Position numbers and translations under genes: made by a program. The notes beneath the pieces are model-generated. The model did not search any database. It was not told the DNA's origin and was given only the letters and a program-made list of their open reading frames with translations. A DNA stretch of 64,000 nt from Cryobacterium melibiosiphilum. Its GTDB lineage: Bacteria; Actinomycetota; Actinomycetes; Actinomycetales; Microbacteriaceae. Below are positions 26,116 to 35,874 of the stretch, piece after piece (the stretch's first letter is position 1; every line of letters starts with the position of its first letter). The stretch covers positions 20,499 to 84,498 of the forward strand of contig NZ_QZVS01000078.1 in NCBI RefSeq assembly GCF_003602235.1. Reading direction: 5' to 3'.

Positions 26116-26169
26116 TTGACGGGTACGCGGTGAGCCGCTAACCTGATCACAGATGTTGGACCGGTCCAA
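26116..26169 (+). promoter_or_regulatory. Promoter plus LacI operator of the inositol-type operon
   Basis: A -35 box TTGACG (26116-26121), a 17-bp spacer and a -10 box TAACCT (26139-26144) make a good sigma70-type promoter. The perfect 14-bp palindrome TTGGACCGGTCCAA (26156-26169) follows at about +6 to +19, an ideal place for a steric repressor. The same word precedes the lacI gene. Confidence 0.75.
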
Positions 26170-26251
26170 TACTGTCTGATCCACGCGGTCGCGAGCAGGC
26201 CGAGACCGGCTCCGCCAACTCCGCCCACCTCCACTGACGCAGGGAACGCTC

Positions 26252-27289
26252 ATGAAAAATGTACGACTCGGACTCATCGGCGTCGGCCGAATCGGCGTGA
26301 TGCACGCCCGCAACATCACCGCGCTCGCCGCCCGGTCAGCGCCCGGCAGCACGGTCACCCTCGCCCTCACGGATGTCGCCGCCGAACACGCGCAGGCCGT
26401 CGCCGCCGACCTCGGCGCCGAGTACCTGCCGAGCGTCGACGCGCTCATCGCCTCGGGGATCGACGGACTCGTCATCGCCACCGGAACCGCACTGCACCCC
26501 GAACACATCCGTGCCGGGGTCGATGCCGGCATCCCGGTGTTCTGCGAGAAGCCCGTCGCCGTGAACGTCGCCGAATCAGTGCCGGTTCTGGACTACATCC
26601 GCGAGCACCACGGCGTCGTGCAGATCGGCCACCAGCGCCGCTTCGACGCCGGCTACCTCGAGGCCCGGCGAGCGTTCCAGGCCGGCGAACTCGGCTGGAT
26701 CCACAGCCTGCGCGCGGTCACCTGCGACATGACCCCGCCGCCGGTGGAGTTTCTCGCCGGGTCCGGCGGGCTGTTTCGCGATTGCTCGGTGCACGACTTC
26801 GACATTCTGCGCTGGGTCACCGGCCGCGAGATCGTCGAGGTCTACGCCCGCGGCAGCAACAACGGCGATCCCGCGATCGGCGCGGTCGGCGACGTCGACA
26901 CGGCCGTGGCCCTCGTCACCTTCGACAACGGCATGATCGGTACCGTCAGCGCCAGCCGCTACAACGGCGGCGGCCACGACGTGCGCCTCGAACTTCAGGG
27001 CTCCGCGGGCACCCTGCTCGTGGGACTCGACGAGCAGAGCGCCCTCTGCTCGGCCGAGACGGGCATCCGCTTTCCGACCGGTACGCCCCATCTCACCTTC
27101 GCGGAACGTTTCGACCAGGCCTACCGCAGCGAGATGGCCGCCTTCGTCGAACTCGTGCGCGGTGAGCGCAGCAACCCCTGCACCCCCGACGACGCCGTCG
27201 CGGCCAGCCGGGTAGCGGATGCCGCACAGGAGTCCCTCGAGACCGGCCTGCCCGTGCGTGTCGCCGGCGCCCCCGCCCTCGTGGGCTGA
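26252..27289 (+). CDS. Gfo/Idh/MocA oxidoreductase, inositol 2-dehydrogenase-like (first copy)
   Basis: 345 residues. The Rossmann start is RLGLIGVGRIGVMHARNI, followed by the family motif CEKPVAV (EKP, residues about 97-99) and the catalytic region RDCSVHDFDILRWVTGREI. This is the pattern of myo- and scyllo-inositol dehydrogenases, which oxidise the polyol with NAD(P)+. It is the first gene of the operon downstream of the LacI operator. It resembles the next gene closely (both have QRRFDAGY and HDFDILRWVTGRE), so one probably arose by duplication. Confidence 0.87.
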   Translation: MKNVRLGLIGVGRIGVMHARNITALAARSAPGSTVTLALTDVAAEHAQAVAADLGAEYLPSVDALIASGIDGLVIATGTALHPEHIRAGVDAGIPVFCEKPVAVNVAESVPVLDYIREHHGVVQIGHQRRFDAGYLEARRAFQAGELGWIHSLRAVTCDMTPPPVEFLAGSGGLFRDCSVHDFDILRWVTGREIVEVYARGSNNGDPAIGAVGDVDTAVALVTFDNGMIGTVSASRYNGGGHDVRLELQGSAGTLLVGLDEQSALCSAETGIRFPTGTPHLTFAERFDQAYRSEMAAFVELVRGERSNPCTPDDAVAASRVADAAQESLETGLPVRVAGAPALVG

Positions 27290-27344
27290 CCCCTTCTTCT
27301 GCTCGTTCACCATCCGTGTTCCCATTCACCGTGGAGGTACCCCC

Positions 27345-28370
27345 GTGCGTTTCGTAGTTCTCGGCGCAGGCCGAATCGGCCTGGCCCATGTCAACACCCT
27401 GATGCACCAGGACGGAGTCGACGACCTGTTCATCGCCGACCTCGACCCGGCCCGCGCCGAGGCGGCCGCGGCATCCGTTCCCGGAGCGTCGTTCGGTTCG
27501 ATCGACTCGGCCTTCGCCTCGAACCCCGACGGCATCGTCATCGCCGCGCCCACCGCCGTGCACGCCGAACTCATCCTGCGGTCGGTGCGGGCCGGCATCC
27601 CCACGTTCTGCGAGAAGCCGCTCGCCGAATCGCTGAGCTCCACGCTCGCGGTGGTCGAAGAGGTCGAACGGCACGACGTTGCCGTTCAGATCGGCTTCCA
27701 ACGCCGGTTCGACGCCGGCTACGCCGAGGCGCGCCGCGCCCTCGCCGCCGGGGAGATCGGCGAACTCCGCCGCATGCACCTGGTCACCTGCGACCCGACT
27801 CCACCGCCGGCGGAGTACGTGCCGGTCAGCGGCGGCCTCTATCGCGACTGCCACATTCACGACTTCGACATTCTGCGCTGGGTGACCGGCCGGGAGGTCG
27901 CGTCCGTCTTCGCGACCGGTCGCAACCGCGGAGCCGACTACTTCGCCGCCGCCGGCGACATCGACGAATCGGCGACCATCCTCACGCTCGATGACGGCAC
28001 CCTCGTCACCCTGCAGGGCTCCCGTTACAACGGCGCCGGCTACGACGTGCGCATGGAACTGGCCGGCACCATCGGCAACCGCACGGTCGGCCTCGATGAG
28101 CGGATGCCGCTGACCAGCACCGAGCCGGGCATCACCTTTCCGACCGGGTCGCCCTGGCCCACCTTCCAGGACCGTTTCGCCGATGCCTATTCCGCGGAAC
28201 TGGCCGCGTTCGTCGCCGTCGCCGCCGGAACGGCCAGCAGCCGGTGCACCCCGCGGGACGCCCTCGAAGCCCTCTACATCGCCGAAGCCGCTTCTCTCTC
28301 CCGCGTGCAGGGCCGCGTCGTGCGGCTCGACGAGGTGCAGGCATCCGCCCTGGTCGAGGCCCGCGCATGA
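27345..28370 (+). CDS. Gfo/Idh/MocA oxidoreductase (second copy)
   Basis: 341 residues from GTG 27345, which has GGAGGT 6 nt upstream; the longer open frame does not belong to the family. The Rossmann motif is VVLGAGRIGLAHVNTL, with CEKPLAES and the catalytic RDCHIHDFDILRWVTGREV. It is about the same length as its neighbour, from which it is separated by 55 bp. Two dehydrogenases may act on different inositol stereoisomers or catalyse opposite directions of an epimerisation. Its stop overlaps the next start (ATGA). Confidence 0.86.
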   Translation: MRFVVLGAGRIGLAHVNTLMHQDGVDDLFIADLDPARAEAAAASVPGASFGSIDSAFASNPDGIVIAAPTAVHAELILRSVRAGIPTFCEKPLAESLSSTLAVVEEVERHDVAVQIGFQRRFDAGYAEARRALAAGEIGELRRMHLVTCDPTPPPAEYVPVSGGLYRDCHIHDFDILRWVTGREVASVFATGRNRGADYFAAAGDIDESATILTLDDGTLVTLQGSRYNGAGYDVRMELAGTIGNRTVGLDERMPLTSTEPGITFPTGSPWPTFQDRFADAYSAELAAFVAVAAGTASSRCTPRDALEALYIAEAASLSRVQGRVVRLDEVQASALVEARA

Positions 28371-29302
28371 CCGCCGCAGCGCAGGCCGCCGCAGCGCACG
28401 AAACGGTCGCCCTGGCCGCCCGCATCGCCGTCGCGCCGATTTCGTGGGGGGTCTGCGAGGTTCCCGGCTGGGGCTGGCAGCTGAGCCCGGAGCGGGTTCT
28501 GGCGGACATGCGCGACCTCGGCGTGACCGCGACCGAGTTCGGGCCCGAGGGTTTTCTCCCGAACGACCCGGCCGAGAAAGCCAGCACCCTGGGTGCCTTC
28601 GGCCTCGACGCGGTCGGCGGATTCGTGCCGATCGTGCTGCACGACGCCGACGTCGACCCGGTTCCCCTGATCGCGGCCGAATTGGAAGGGTTTCTCGCCG
28701 CCGGCGCGACCCGCCTGGTGCTCTCGGCCGACACCGGGCAGCTCGGCTACGACTCGCGCCCCACCCTGACCGAGACGCAGTGGCAGACCCTGCTCGGCAA
28801 CCTCGACCGCATCGCCCAGCACGCGGCCGGGCGCGGAATCGTCGCCTCGCTGCACCCGCACGTGGGCACGCTGGTCGAATCCACCGCGGACGTCGCCCAG
28901 GTGCTGACCGGGTCGAGCATCGGCCTGTGCCTCGACACCGGCCATCTGCTGATCGGCGGCACGGACCCGGTCGACATCGCCGTGCAGCACGCCGACCGCA
29001 TCTCCCACGTGCACCTCAAAGACGTGCGGATGGGCCTGGCCGAGGGCGTTCAGCGCGGCGAACTCAGCTACACGGATGCCGTGCGCCGCGGCATGTACGT
29101 GCCGCTCGGCGAGGGGGACATCGACATCGCGACCATCGTCACGAGCCTCGAAGCCACCGGCTACACCGGCTACTACGTGCTCGAACAGGACACCATCCTG
29201 ACCGGGGAGCCCACTGCCACCGATGCCCCCCACCTCGCTGTGCGCCGCAGCATCGACTTCATCCTCGGCCTCCCCACAGCCCCGACGGCCCCGACCGACT
29301 AA
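28367..29302 (+). CDS. Sugar phosphate isomerase/epimerase family, IolE (inosose dehydratase)-like
   Basis: 311 residues from ATG 28367, overlapping the previous stop by 4 nt. It is an AP-endonuclease-2/xylose-isomerase-like TIM barrel. The start APISWGVCEVPGWGWQL and the motif TEFGPEGFLP are characteristic of IolE/MocC proteins, and the metal-binding regions LCLDTGHLLIGG and VHLKDVRMG are present. IolE dehydrates 2-keto-myo-inositol, the product of the preceding dehydrogenases, so gene order fits the pathway. Later iol genes (iolD, iolB, iolC) are absent from the window. Confidence 0.82.
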   Translation: MTAAAQAAAAHETVALAARIAVAPISWGVCEVPGWGWQLSPERVLADMRDLGVTATEFGPEGFLPNDPAEKASTLGAFGLDAVGGFVPIVLHDADVDPVPLIAAELEGFLAAGATRLVLSADTGQLGYDSRPTLTETQWQTLLGNLDRIAQHAAGRGIVASLHPHVGTLVESTADVAQVLTGSSIGLCLDTGHLLIGGTDPVDIAVQHADRISHVHLKDVRMGLAEGVQRGELSYTDAVRRGMYVPLGEGDIDIATIVTSLEATGYTGYYVLEQDTILTGEPTATDAPHLAVRRSIDFILGLPTAPTAPTD

Positions 29303-29363
29303 CCGCCACCACCGACTCACCCCGCTACAACCACAGCACCTGAATCCAATGGAGGATCAACTG

Positions 29364-30362
29364 ATGCGTCACACCACCCGTCCCACGCCCGCCACCAGCC
29401 GCACGGGCTGGCTGGCCCTGCTGCTGGCCGTACCGCTGGTCCTGACCGGATGCTCCGGCACCGGCCAGGAATCCACGACCGACACCACCACGTCGACGGA
29501 TGCCGCCACCGGCACGATCGCGGTCGTCACCCACAGCACCCCCGGCGATAATTTCTGGGACGTCGTCAAGAGCGGCGCCGAACAGGCCGGCGCCGACCTC
29601 GGCATGAACGTCACGTACCAGGGCGACGGTGACCCGGTGAAACAAAGCCAGCTCATCGACGCGGCCATCGCCACCGATCCCGACGGCCTGATCGTGTCGA
29701 TGGCCAACCCCGACGGCGTGCGCAGCGCCGTTGAGAAGGCCGTCGCCGCCGGCATCCCGGTGATCACCATCAACGCCGGGCTCGACCAGTCCGCCGAGTT
29801 CGGCGCCGAGACCCACGTCGGCCAGAGCGAGTTCATCGCCGGCCAGGGCGCCGGGGAGCAACTGGCCGACGCCGGTGCCAGCAACGTCATCTGCGTCATC
29901 CACGAAGCCGGCAACGTGTCGCTCGAAGAGCGCTGCGCGGGAGCTGCCGATACGCTGGGCACGGTCACGAACCTGCAGGTGGACGTCGCCAACATCGCCG
30001 ACGCGAAGAACACCATCAGCAGCATGCTGCTCTCCGACCCCTCCATCGATGGGGTGCTCACGCTGAACCCCGGCATCGCCGTAGCCGCCGCGCAGGCCAA
30101 CACCGAGGCCGGCGGCACCGCCCTGCTGGCCACCTTCGACGTCTCCGCCGACGTCACCGCCCTGATCGAAGACGGCTCGATCCTCTTCGCCGTCGACCAG
30201 CAGCCCTATTCCCAGGGCTACCTGCCCGTCGTCTTCCTCACCCTGCAGCTGCGCAACGGTGACGTCGTCGGTGGCGGCCAGCCGGTCTACTCCGGGCCCG
30301 GCTTCGTCACGAAGGACAACGCAGCGCAGGTCGCCGAGTTCGCCGTCAAGGGCACCCGATGA
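29364..30362 (+). CDS. ABC transporter substrate-binding lipoprotein, ribose/inositol type
   Basis: 332 residues from ATG 29364, with GGAGG 8 nt upstream. It has a lipoprotein signal with lipobox LTGC near residues 27-30 and a Thr/Ser-rich linker. The Peripla_BP_4 domain follows: [40 protein letters not shown] and [11 protein letters not shown]. It is the surface receptor of the importer encoded by the next two genes, with which it is translationally coupled (ATGA overlap). The likely ligand is an inositol or other cyclic polyol (inference from operon content). Confidence 0.88.
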   Translation: MRHTTRPTPATSRTGWLALLLAVPLVLTGCSGTGQESTTDTTTSTDAATGTIAVVTHSTPGDNFWDVVKSGAEQAGADLGMNVTYQGDGDPVKQSQLIDAAIATDPDGLIVSMANPDGVRSAVEKAVAAGIPVITINAGLDQSAEFGAETHVGQSEFIAGQGAGEQLADAGASNVICVIHEAGNVSLEERCAGAADTLGTVTNLQVDVANIADAKNTISSMLLSDPSIDGVLTLNPGIAVAAAQANTEAGGTALLATFDVSADVTALIEDGSILFAVDQQPYSQGYLPVVFLTLQLRNGDVVGGGQPVYSGPGFVTKDNAAQVAEFAVKGTR

Positions 30363-31423
30363 CCCTCACCGCTCCCACCGCCACAGCGGCACCGGCAGCG
30401 CCCCCGGTCGACGAGCGCCTCACGCCCGCCGGCCCGATCGTGAAGCTGCTGCGACGACCCGAGATCGGCGCCCTCGTCGCCGCCCTGGCCATCTTCGCGT
30501 TCTTCTCCCTCACGACCGAGGTCTTCCTCTCCCCGGCTGGAGTGTCCACCTGGCTCTATTCGGCCAGCCTCTTCGGCATCATGGCCGTCGCGGTAGCGAT
30601 GCTGATGATCGGCGGGGAATTCGACCTCTCCGCCGGCGCGATGACCGGCACCACCGGGCTCATCGTCGGCGTGATGACCACCCAGTGGGGCCTGAACGTC
30701 TGGATCGCGATGCTCATCGCCCTCGCCGTGGCCCTCACGGTCGGCGCGAGCAACGCGATCATCGTGATGAAGACCGGCCTGCCGAGCTTCATCGTGACCC
30801 TCGCCACGTTCTTCATCCTCCAGGGCGTGAACCTCGCCGTGACGAAGCTCATCACCGGTTCGGTGGTGATCCAGGGCATGGGCACGGTGCCCATGTTCGA
30901 CCAGGTCAAGGTGTTCTTCGGCTCTTCCTTCACCCTGTTCGGGATGAGCCTCAAAATCGCCGTGATCTGGTGGATCCTCGCCATCATCGTGGCCACCTGG
31001 GTGCTCATCCGCACCCGCGCCGGAAACTGGATCTTCGCTGTCGGCGGTCAGCTGCAGAGCTCCCGCCAGGTCGGCATCCCGGTCATGAAGGTCAAGATCG
31101 GCCTGTTCATGACCACCGCCGGCGCCGGCTGGCTGGTCGGCATGCTGATGCTCTTCGACGTCTCCACCGTGCAGGCCACCACCGGCATCGGCCAGGAATT
31201 CATCTACATCATCTGCGCCGTCGTCGGCGGCTGCCTGCTCACCGGCGGCTACGGATCCGCGATCGGCGCCGCCCTCGGTGCCCTGATCTACGGCATGACC
31301 CTGCAGGGCATCGTCTTCGCCCAGTGGGACAACAACTGGCTCAAGGCCTTCCTCGGGGGCATGCTGCTGCTCGCCGTGCTCGTCAACCTCTACGTTCGCA
31401 AACGGGCAGGAGTCCGCTCATGA
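30359..31423 (+). CDS. ABC transporter permease, RbsC/BPD_transp_2 family
   Basis: 354 residues with about nine to ten membrane helices. It carries the RbsC-type signature [20 protein letters not shown] and the later stretch [21 protein letters not shown] ~45-residue hydrophilic N-terminus precedes the first helix. Start and stop overlap the neighbouring genes by 4 nt each. It forms the channel of the sugar importer. Confidence 0.9.
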   Translation: MTLTAPTATAAPAAPPVDERLTPAGPIVKLLRRPEIGALVAALAIFAFFSLTTEVFLSPAGVSTWLYSASLFGIMAVAVAMLMIGGEFDLSAGAMTGTTGLIVGVMTTQWGLNVWIAMLIALAVALTVGASNAIIVMKTGLPSFIVTLATFFILQGVNLAVTKLITGSVVIQGMGTVPMFDQVKVFFGSSFTLFGMSLKIAVIWWILAIIVATWVLIRTRAGNWIFAVGGQLQSSRQVGIPVMKVKIGLFMTTAGAGWLVGMLMLFDVSTVQATTGIGQEFIYIICAVVGGCLLTGGYGSAIGAALGALIYGMTLQGIVFAQWDNNWLKAFLGGMLLLAVLVNLYVRKRAGVRS

Positions 31424-32232
31424 GCCACACCACCAGTTCCGCCTCCCCCACGTCGAGTGCACCTCCGATCCTGGAAGTGCGCGACATCGGCAAGAGTTAC
31501 GGAGCCATCCGCGCCCTGCACACCGTGTCCGCCTCCGTCGGCGTCGGCGAGGTGCTCTGCGTGCTCGGCGACAACGGCGCCGGCAAGTCGACGTTCATCA
31601 AGATCCTCGCCGGGGCGCACGCCCACACCGAGGGTGAGCTGCTCTCCTACGGGCAGTCGCTCACCTTCACGAGTCCGCGACACGCGCTGGATCTCGGCAT
31701 CGCCACGGTCTATCAGGACCTCGCGGTCGTGCCCCTGATGCCGGTGTGGCGCAACTTCTTTCTGGGCTCCGAGATCACGACGGGGTTCGGCCCGTTCAGA
31801 TTTCTCGACGTGAAAGGTATGCGCGACATCACGAAGGCGGAGCTGGGCAAGATGGGCATCGACCTGCGCGACGTCGACCAGCCCATCGGCACCCTGTCCG
31901 GCGGTGAGCGGCAGTCGGTGGCCATCGCCCGCGCCGTGTATTTCGGCGCCAAGGTGGTCATTCTCGACGAACCCACTGCGGCGCTCGGCGTGAAGCAGTC
32001 CGGGGTCGTGCTCAAATACATCGCCCAGGCGAGGGACCGCGGCCTTGGGGTGGTGTTCATCACCCACAACCCGCACCACGCCTACCCGGTGGGCGACCGA
32101 TTCCTGCTGCTCAAACGCGGCACCAGCATCGGCTCATTCGTGAAGAGCGAAATCAGCATCGAAGAGATGACCGGCTTGATGGCCGGCGGCGCCGAGCTCG
32201 CCTCGCTCGCCCACGAGCTGCAACGCCGCTAG
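31420..32232 (+). CDS. ABC transporter ATP-binding protein, single-domain sugar type
   Basis: 270 residues from ATG 31420. It has one nucleotide-binding domain: Walker [10 protein letters not shown], signature LSGGERQS, Walker B VVILDEP and the switch region [13 protein letters not shown]. Classical RbsA/MglA ATPases have two fused domains; this one has a single domain and probably works as a homodimer, as in FrcA-type systems. Last gene of the operon. The open frame extends far upstream inside the permease gene, but the ATGA overlap fixes the start. Confidence 0.9.
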   Translation: MSHTTSSASPTSSAPPILEVRDIGKSYGAIRALHTVSASVGVGEVLCVLGDNGAGKSTFIKILAGAHAHTEGELLSYGQSLTFTSPRHALDLGIATVYQDLAVVPLMPVWRNFFLGSEITTGFGPFRFLDVKGMRDITKAELGKMGIDLRDVDQPIGTLSGGERQSVAIARAVYFGAKVVILDEPTAALGVKQSGVVLKYIAQARDRGLGVVFITHNPHHAYPVGDRFLLLKRGTSIGSFVKSEISIEEMTGLMAGGAELASLAHELQRR

Positions 32233-32258
32233 TCCCGCGACCACCGCCGCCGGGGTTG

Positions 32259-34202
32259 CTAAACGGGCTGCGGCCCGCTGTCACGAACCGAATCGTCGGA
32301 CGCGGCGACGGATGCGGCAGCCACGGCGGCCACGGCCGCCACGACAACGACGACCGCGGTGACGGCGGCCTCGGCGAGGGTGGCCTCGGCGAGGGTGGCC
32401 TCGGCGAGGGTGGCCTCGGCGCTCGTCGGATCGGTGCTCGTGGGATCGGCGCTGCTGGGGTCGGCGCTGGTGGCCTCGGCGCTGGTGGGGTCGGCGCTGC
32501 TGGGGTCGGGGCTGGCGGCGACCGAGACAGCGGTGCTGGGAGCCGCAAAGACCTGGTCGCGGCCGCCATGTTTAGCCTCGTAGAGGGCGGCATCCGCTCG
32601 CGCCAGCCAGGCCGACACGGTCTCGTCGGGTTCCAGCGCGGCGACGCCCACGCTGACCGTGCACACCAGCCCCGGTGCGACGCTCGCCCAGGAGTGGGCG
32701 CGCACCAGGGCGAGGAGGCGCTCGCAGGCCAGCTGCGCGGCATCCAGCCCGGTATCGGAGAACACGAGCAGAAATTCCTCGCCGCCGACCCGCACGGCGA
32801 GGTCGGTGCCGCGAATGATGGTGCGCAGCATCTCGGCCATGATGGTGAGCACCTCGTCGCCCGCGCCGTGGCCGAAGCGGTCGTTCACCCGTTTGAAGTG
32901 GTCGAAATCGATCATCGCCGCGCAGAGCGGGCGCCCCTCGGTCTGGGCGAGTCCGACCATCCACGGCAGTTCCCGGTCGAGGGCCCGGCGATTCGCCAGG
33001 AGGGTCAGCGGATCGGTGTGGGCCTGACTATCGAGTTCCTCGGCGCGCACCCGGGCCATGCTGGCTTCCAGCTGCGAGCGTTGCAGCTCGTGGCGGGCGT
33101 GCTCCATTTCGATGGTGTTGATCAGCATCTGCGACTGCAGCCCGGCCGTCTGCACGGTCATTCGCAGCGTCACCTCGTGCAGCTGCTCGTGGTGTTCGAG
33201 CGCCCGATCGAACCGGCCGCCGGCCTTGTGCATCTCGAAGAGGGAGCGGTGCAGTTTGGCGAGCAGCTTGGGTTCTTCGGCGATATCGGGATCGGTGAGT
33301 TGGGCTTCCATCATCGCGGTCGCCTCGTTCACGTGGCCCGCAGCGCGCGCGAGTTCGGCGAACTGAGCGTCGATGTCGATCTCGAGGCTGCGATAGCCGT
33401 GCAGCCGGCTGAGGGCCTTGCCCTGTCGACCGTGCTCCTGGGCTTCCGCGTGCTGTCCGAGTCGAATCAGGATGTTCACGAGGTTCGTATGGGCAAGCGC
33501 CTCGTTGAAGGGGTTGCTCTGCATCTGCGCGAGCGTCGCGGCCTGGCGCATCAGCGTCAGGGCTTGGGTCAGCGGATGCGTCGCCTCCTCGCCCTGCGCC
33601 ATCAGCGCCTGCGCCGACACCAGATAGGTGTCACCCAGATTGTTCAGGGCGACGAAATTGATCTCCGGATCGTGCAGCCCCTGCGCCACCACCAGCGCCT
33701 GGGTTCCGAGGTCTACGGCCCGCTCCACATCATCCATCGCCCCGTGCACGAGAGACGACCGGCTGAGGGCCCAGAACTCGGCGAGGGGACTGGCGCAGGC
33801 GCGCGCCGCGCTGAGCGCGCCGAGCACATGACGCAGGGCCGTCTCGTTGAGGGAGGTGTCGGTGAAAGCCAGCGCGAGGGTGCAGTGCACGTCGGACTGC
33901 GCGAGCCGATCGTCGTGCTCCGTGAAATATTCCAGAGCGAGCAGGCCGTGCCGCACGCAGGCCGGGTAGTCGCCGAGCCGCAAGCGGTGCAGGCTGAGCA
34001 GTGTGCGGGCCTGCGCTCGGTGCAGCGCCGTCGCGGTCGGCTCGGCCAGGGCCCGTTCGGCCTGTTCGGCACCCAGCCGATGCTGCCCGTTGCCGCGGGA
34101 GAGCCGGCTGCTGTCGAGCATCTCGTCGATGCCCACCGCCCGGTTCGGTGCCGTGTCGTCGCCGACCAGGCCCTTGCCGACACCAGCGTCCGGTTCGATC
34201 AT
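32259..34202 (-). CDS. Diguanylate cyclase with TPR-like N-terminal region and repetitive tail
   Basis: 647 residues. Residues about 50-370 are helical TPR-like repeats (for example NEALAHTNLVNILIRLGQHA), and a coiled stretch near 375-400 leads into the cyclase domain. The catalytic half-site is RVGGEEF (GGEEF about 473-477), and RGTD five residues upstream is the inhibitory I-site (RxxD). The protein should therefore make c-di-GMP under product inhibition. There are no membrane helices before the tail. The tail (about 560-615) is a tandem array of five-residue units such as TSAEA, TLAEA and SSADP, followed by a Val/Ala stretch that could be a membrane anchor. No c-di-GMP effector is nearby. 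Confidence 0.88.
   Translation of the reverse strand: MIEPDAGVGKGLVGDDTAPNRAVGIDEMLDSSRLSRGNGQHRLGAEQAERALAEPTATALHRAQARTLLSLHRLRLGDYPACVRHGLLALEYFTEHDDRLAQSDVHCTLALAFTDTSLNETALRHVLGALSAARACASPLAEFWALSRSSLVHGAMDDVERAVDLGTQALVVAQGLHDPEINFVALNNLGDTYLVSAQALMAQGEEATHPLTQALTLMRQAATLAQMQSNPFNEALAHTNLVNILIRLGQHAEAQEHGRQGKALSRLHGYRSLEIDIDAQFAELARAAGHVNEATAMMEAQLTDPDIAEEPKLLAKLHRSLFEMHKAGGRFDRALEHHEQLHEVTLRMTVQTAGLQSQMLINTIEMEHARHELQRSQLEASMARVRAEELDSQAHTDPLTLLANRRALDRELPWMVGLAQTEGRPLCAAMIDFDHFKRVNDRFGHGAGDEVLTIMAEMLRTIIRGTDLAVRVGGEEFLLVFSDTGLDAAQLACERLLALVRAHSWASVAPGLVCTVSVGVAALEPDETVSAWLARADAALYEAKHGGRDQVFAAPSTAVSVAASPDPSSADPTSAEATSADPSSADPTSTDPTSAEATLAEATLAEATLAEAAVTAVVVVVAAVAAVAAASVAASDDSVRDSGPQPV
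32369..32520. repeat. Tandem 15-bp repeats encoding the tail of the diguanylate cyclase
   Basis: Three exact copies of a 15-mer (CTCGGCGAGGGTGGC) are followed by about seven degenerate copies (TCGGCGCTGGTGGGG type). Every unit keeps the reading frame, giving five-residue protein repeats. Confidence 0.75.
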
Positions 34203-34349
34203 GTGCAGCTCCCCCGGCTGATCGCGAGACGCCAGCTCAGCAGCCCTGAAAACATCTTAGGCACCGACGCGAACGAAAACAGGACCTGTGGCACTGTTTT
34301 TTGCAGCGCCACACACTGTCGTGCGCCACCACACAGCGGAGGTCGTGTT

Positions 34350-35558
34350 CTACAGCCGCGGCCGGCCGGCCCAGCGCTCGGCTTTGAGGGCGAGGTGCAG
34401 TTCGAGGCGCGCCTGGCCGCCGAGCGGGTCCACCCCGATCAGTGAACGGATGCGTCCCAACCGGTTGTAGATGCTGGTGCGATGCAGGTGCAGCTGCTCG
34501 GCGACATCCGCCACCGAACCGTCCTTGTCGTACAGCAGCTCCAGCACGGGCAGCAGTTCCCCGTTGCGGTCGAGCTCGCGCAGTTCGGAGTAGAGCGTGG
34601 ACTCCCCCGGAGACACGTCGCGCCCGTCGACGGCCAGAAACTGGTAGACGCCGATGCCGCGGAACGAGACGAGCGCGCCGAGCTGGGCATCCACCCAGCC
34701 GGCCTGCACGGCGCTGCGCGCCTCGGCATAGGCGCCCGGAAGCCGGCGCAGGTCGGAGAACGGCTCGCTCAGGCCGAGCAGGGCGGGAGAAGCGGCCTGG
34801 CCGCCGCGCCGCGAGACCTCGAGCCCGAAACGGCGCAGGATCTCGGATTCGTCGACCCCGTCGATCGCGTCCTGCAGCAGCAGAACGGCGTGCGTCTCGG
34901 TGCCGGCGGAGAACAGCACGGCATTGATGCCGAGCGTCGCGTGCAGTGCGGACAACCGCTGCAGCAGGCTGCTCTCGGCGGGGTTACGGGTCGCGGTATC
35001 ACCGCGTTCGAGCAGCGTCGCCAGCCGCCAGGGGCCGCGGCCGTGCACCCCGGGCCAGCCGCCGACGGCCACGACGGCATCACGGTCGCCGAAACACGCG
35101 GCGAGAAACTGCGTTTCGCGCACGCGCCGCCCGTCGGAGTCCGCGCTCGTACGGTTCAACAGCATCTCGGCGAGGGAGTCCATCTCGGGGCGCACGACCC
35201 GCAGCTCGGCCAGGATGGCGCCCGGCTCGAGCTCATCGTCGAGCTGCAACACCCAGAGGTACCCCACGCGAAATCCGCGGGCGAGCAGCGGCACGCAGAC
35301 TCGGCCGAGCATACCGAGCCCGGCGTTGGCCGGAACCGGCACGGGCTTGACGGCGGTCGCGATGCCGTGGCTGAGCTGCCAGGTGCTGACATCCGGCGGA
35401 ACCAGCTTGCTCAGCAGAAAATTCGTGCGCACCCGGTCGGCCGTGGCCTGGTGCGCGCTGTACGCCAGGAGTCCACCGTCGAGGTCTTCGAGGGAGAGGG
35501 CGCGGCCGAGGTGCGCGGCAATGATGGCGACCGCCTGGTCGATGTCGGCCGCTTTCAT
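34350..35558 (-). CDS. PucR/CdaR-family transcriptional regulator
   Basis: 402 residues. The C-terminal PucR-type helix-turn-helix is VADVAEQLHLHRTSIYNRLG (residues about 350-370), followed by LIGVDPLGGQARLELHLALK. A GGDEF-like/CdaR middle region and a GAF-like N-terminal sensing part precede it. It is divergent from alanine dehydrogenase across 316 bp, so it most likely activates that gene and the permease in response to amino acids. Its start seems leaderless (TAGGAT 6 nt before the ATG on the minus strand). The module TAGGATTG-CCTATG is nearly identical to that of the MarR gene. Confidence 0.85.
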   Translation of the reverse strand: MKAADIDQAVAIIAAHLGRALSLEDLDGGLLAYSAHQATADRVRTNFLLSKLVPPDVSTWQLSHGIATAVKPVPVPANAGLGMLGRVCVPLLARGFRVGYLWVLQLDDELEPGAILAELRVVRPEMDSLAEMLLNRTSADSDGRRVRETQFLAACFGDRDAVVAVGGWPGVHGRGPWRLATLLERGDTATRNPAESSLLQRLSALHATLGINAVLFSAGTETHAVLLLQDAIDGVDESEILRRFGLEVSRRGGQAASPALLGLSEPFSDLRRLPGAYAEARSAVQAGWVDAQLGALVSFRGIGVYQFLAVDGRDVSPGESTLYSELRELDRNGELLPVLELLYDKDGSVADVAEQLHLHRTSIYNRLGRIRSLIGVDPLGGQARLELHLALKAERWAGRPRL

Positions 35559-35874
35559 AGGCCAATCCTACGGAACGCTCGCCGGGCCACTTCAACGGAA
35601 GGCGACAATCGACGCACGTTGGCGCTACAGATGTCGAGTCGGCCGGGCGTCCACAATGAACGCCGCGACTCGGCCGAACACCGGCCAGCGCGGAAAAACC
35701 CCCGGGAAAGCGGCAATTCGGGGGCCCTCGTGTGGGCGGGGGATCGCCGGAAGCGAGTTATGACATCCGTCGCCGACGTGGTCAGGGCCCGGCTGCAGGA
35801 AAATCCCGGGCCTATCGTTTCAACGCCGACCAATGTCGATCGGCGCCGCGCCCACAACGAGCCAGGAGTTACCC
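35559..35874. other. Divergent pucR-ald intergenic region (316 bp)
   Basis: I see no gene here. It holds the leaderless pucR start (TAGGAT on the minus strand), a weak -10-like TATCGT (35813-35818) for ald, and the ald ribosome site AGGAG (35864-35868). CGAGTCGGCCG and CGACTCGGCCG near 35635-35680 are similar direct words that could bind the PucR-type regulator. Confidence 0.4.

Noticed and set aside
32256..34445. 729-codon open frame on the plus strand
   Set aside because: It lies antisense to the GGDEF gene, whose TPR and cyclase motifs are unmistakable. The antisense translation is low-complexity and has no domain, a common result of high GC.
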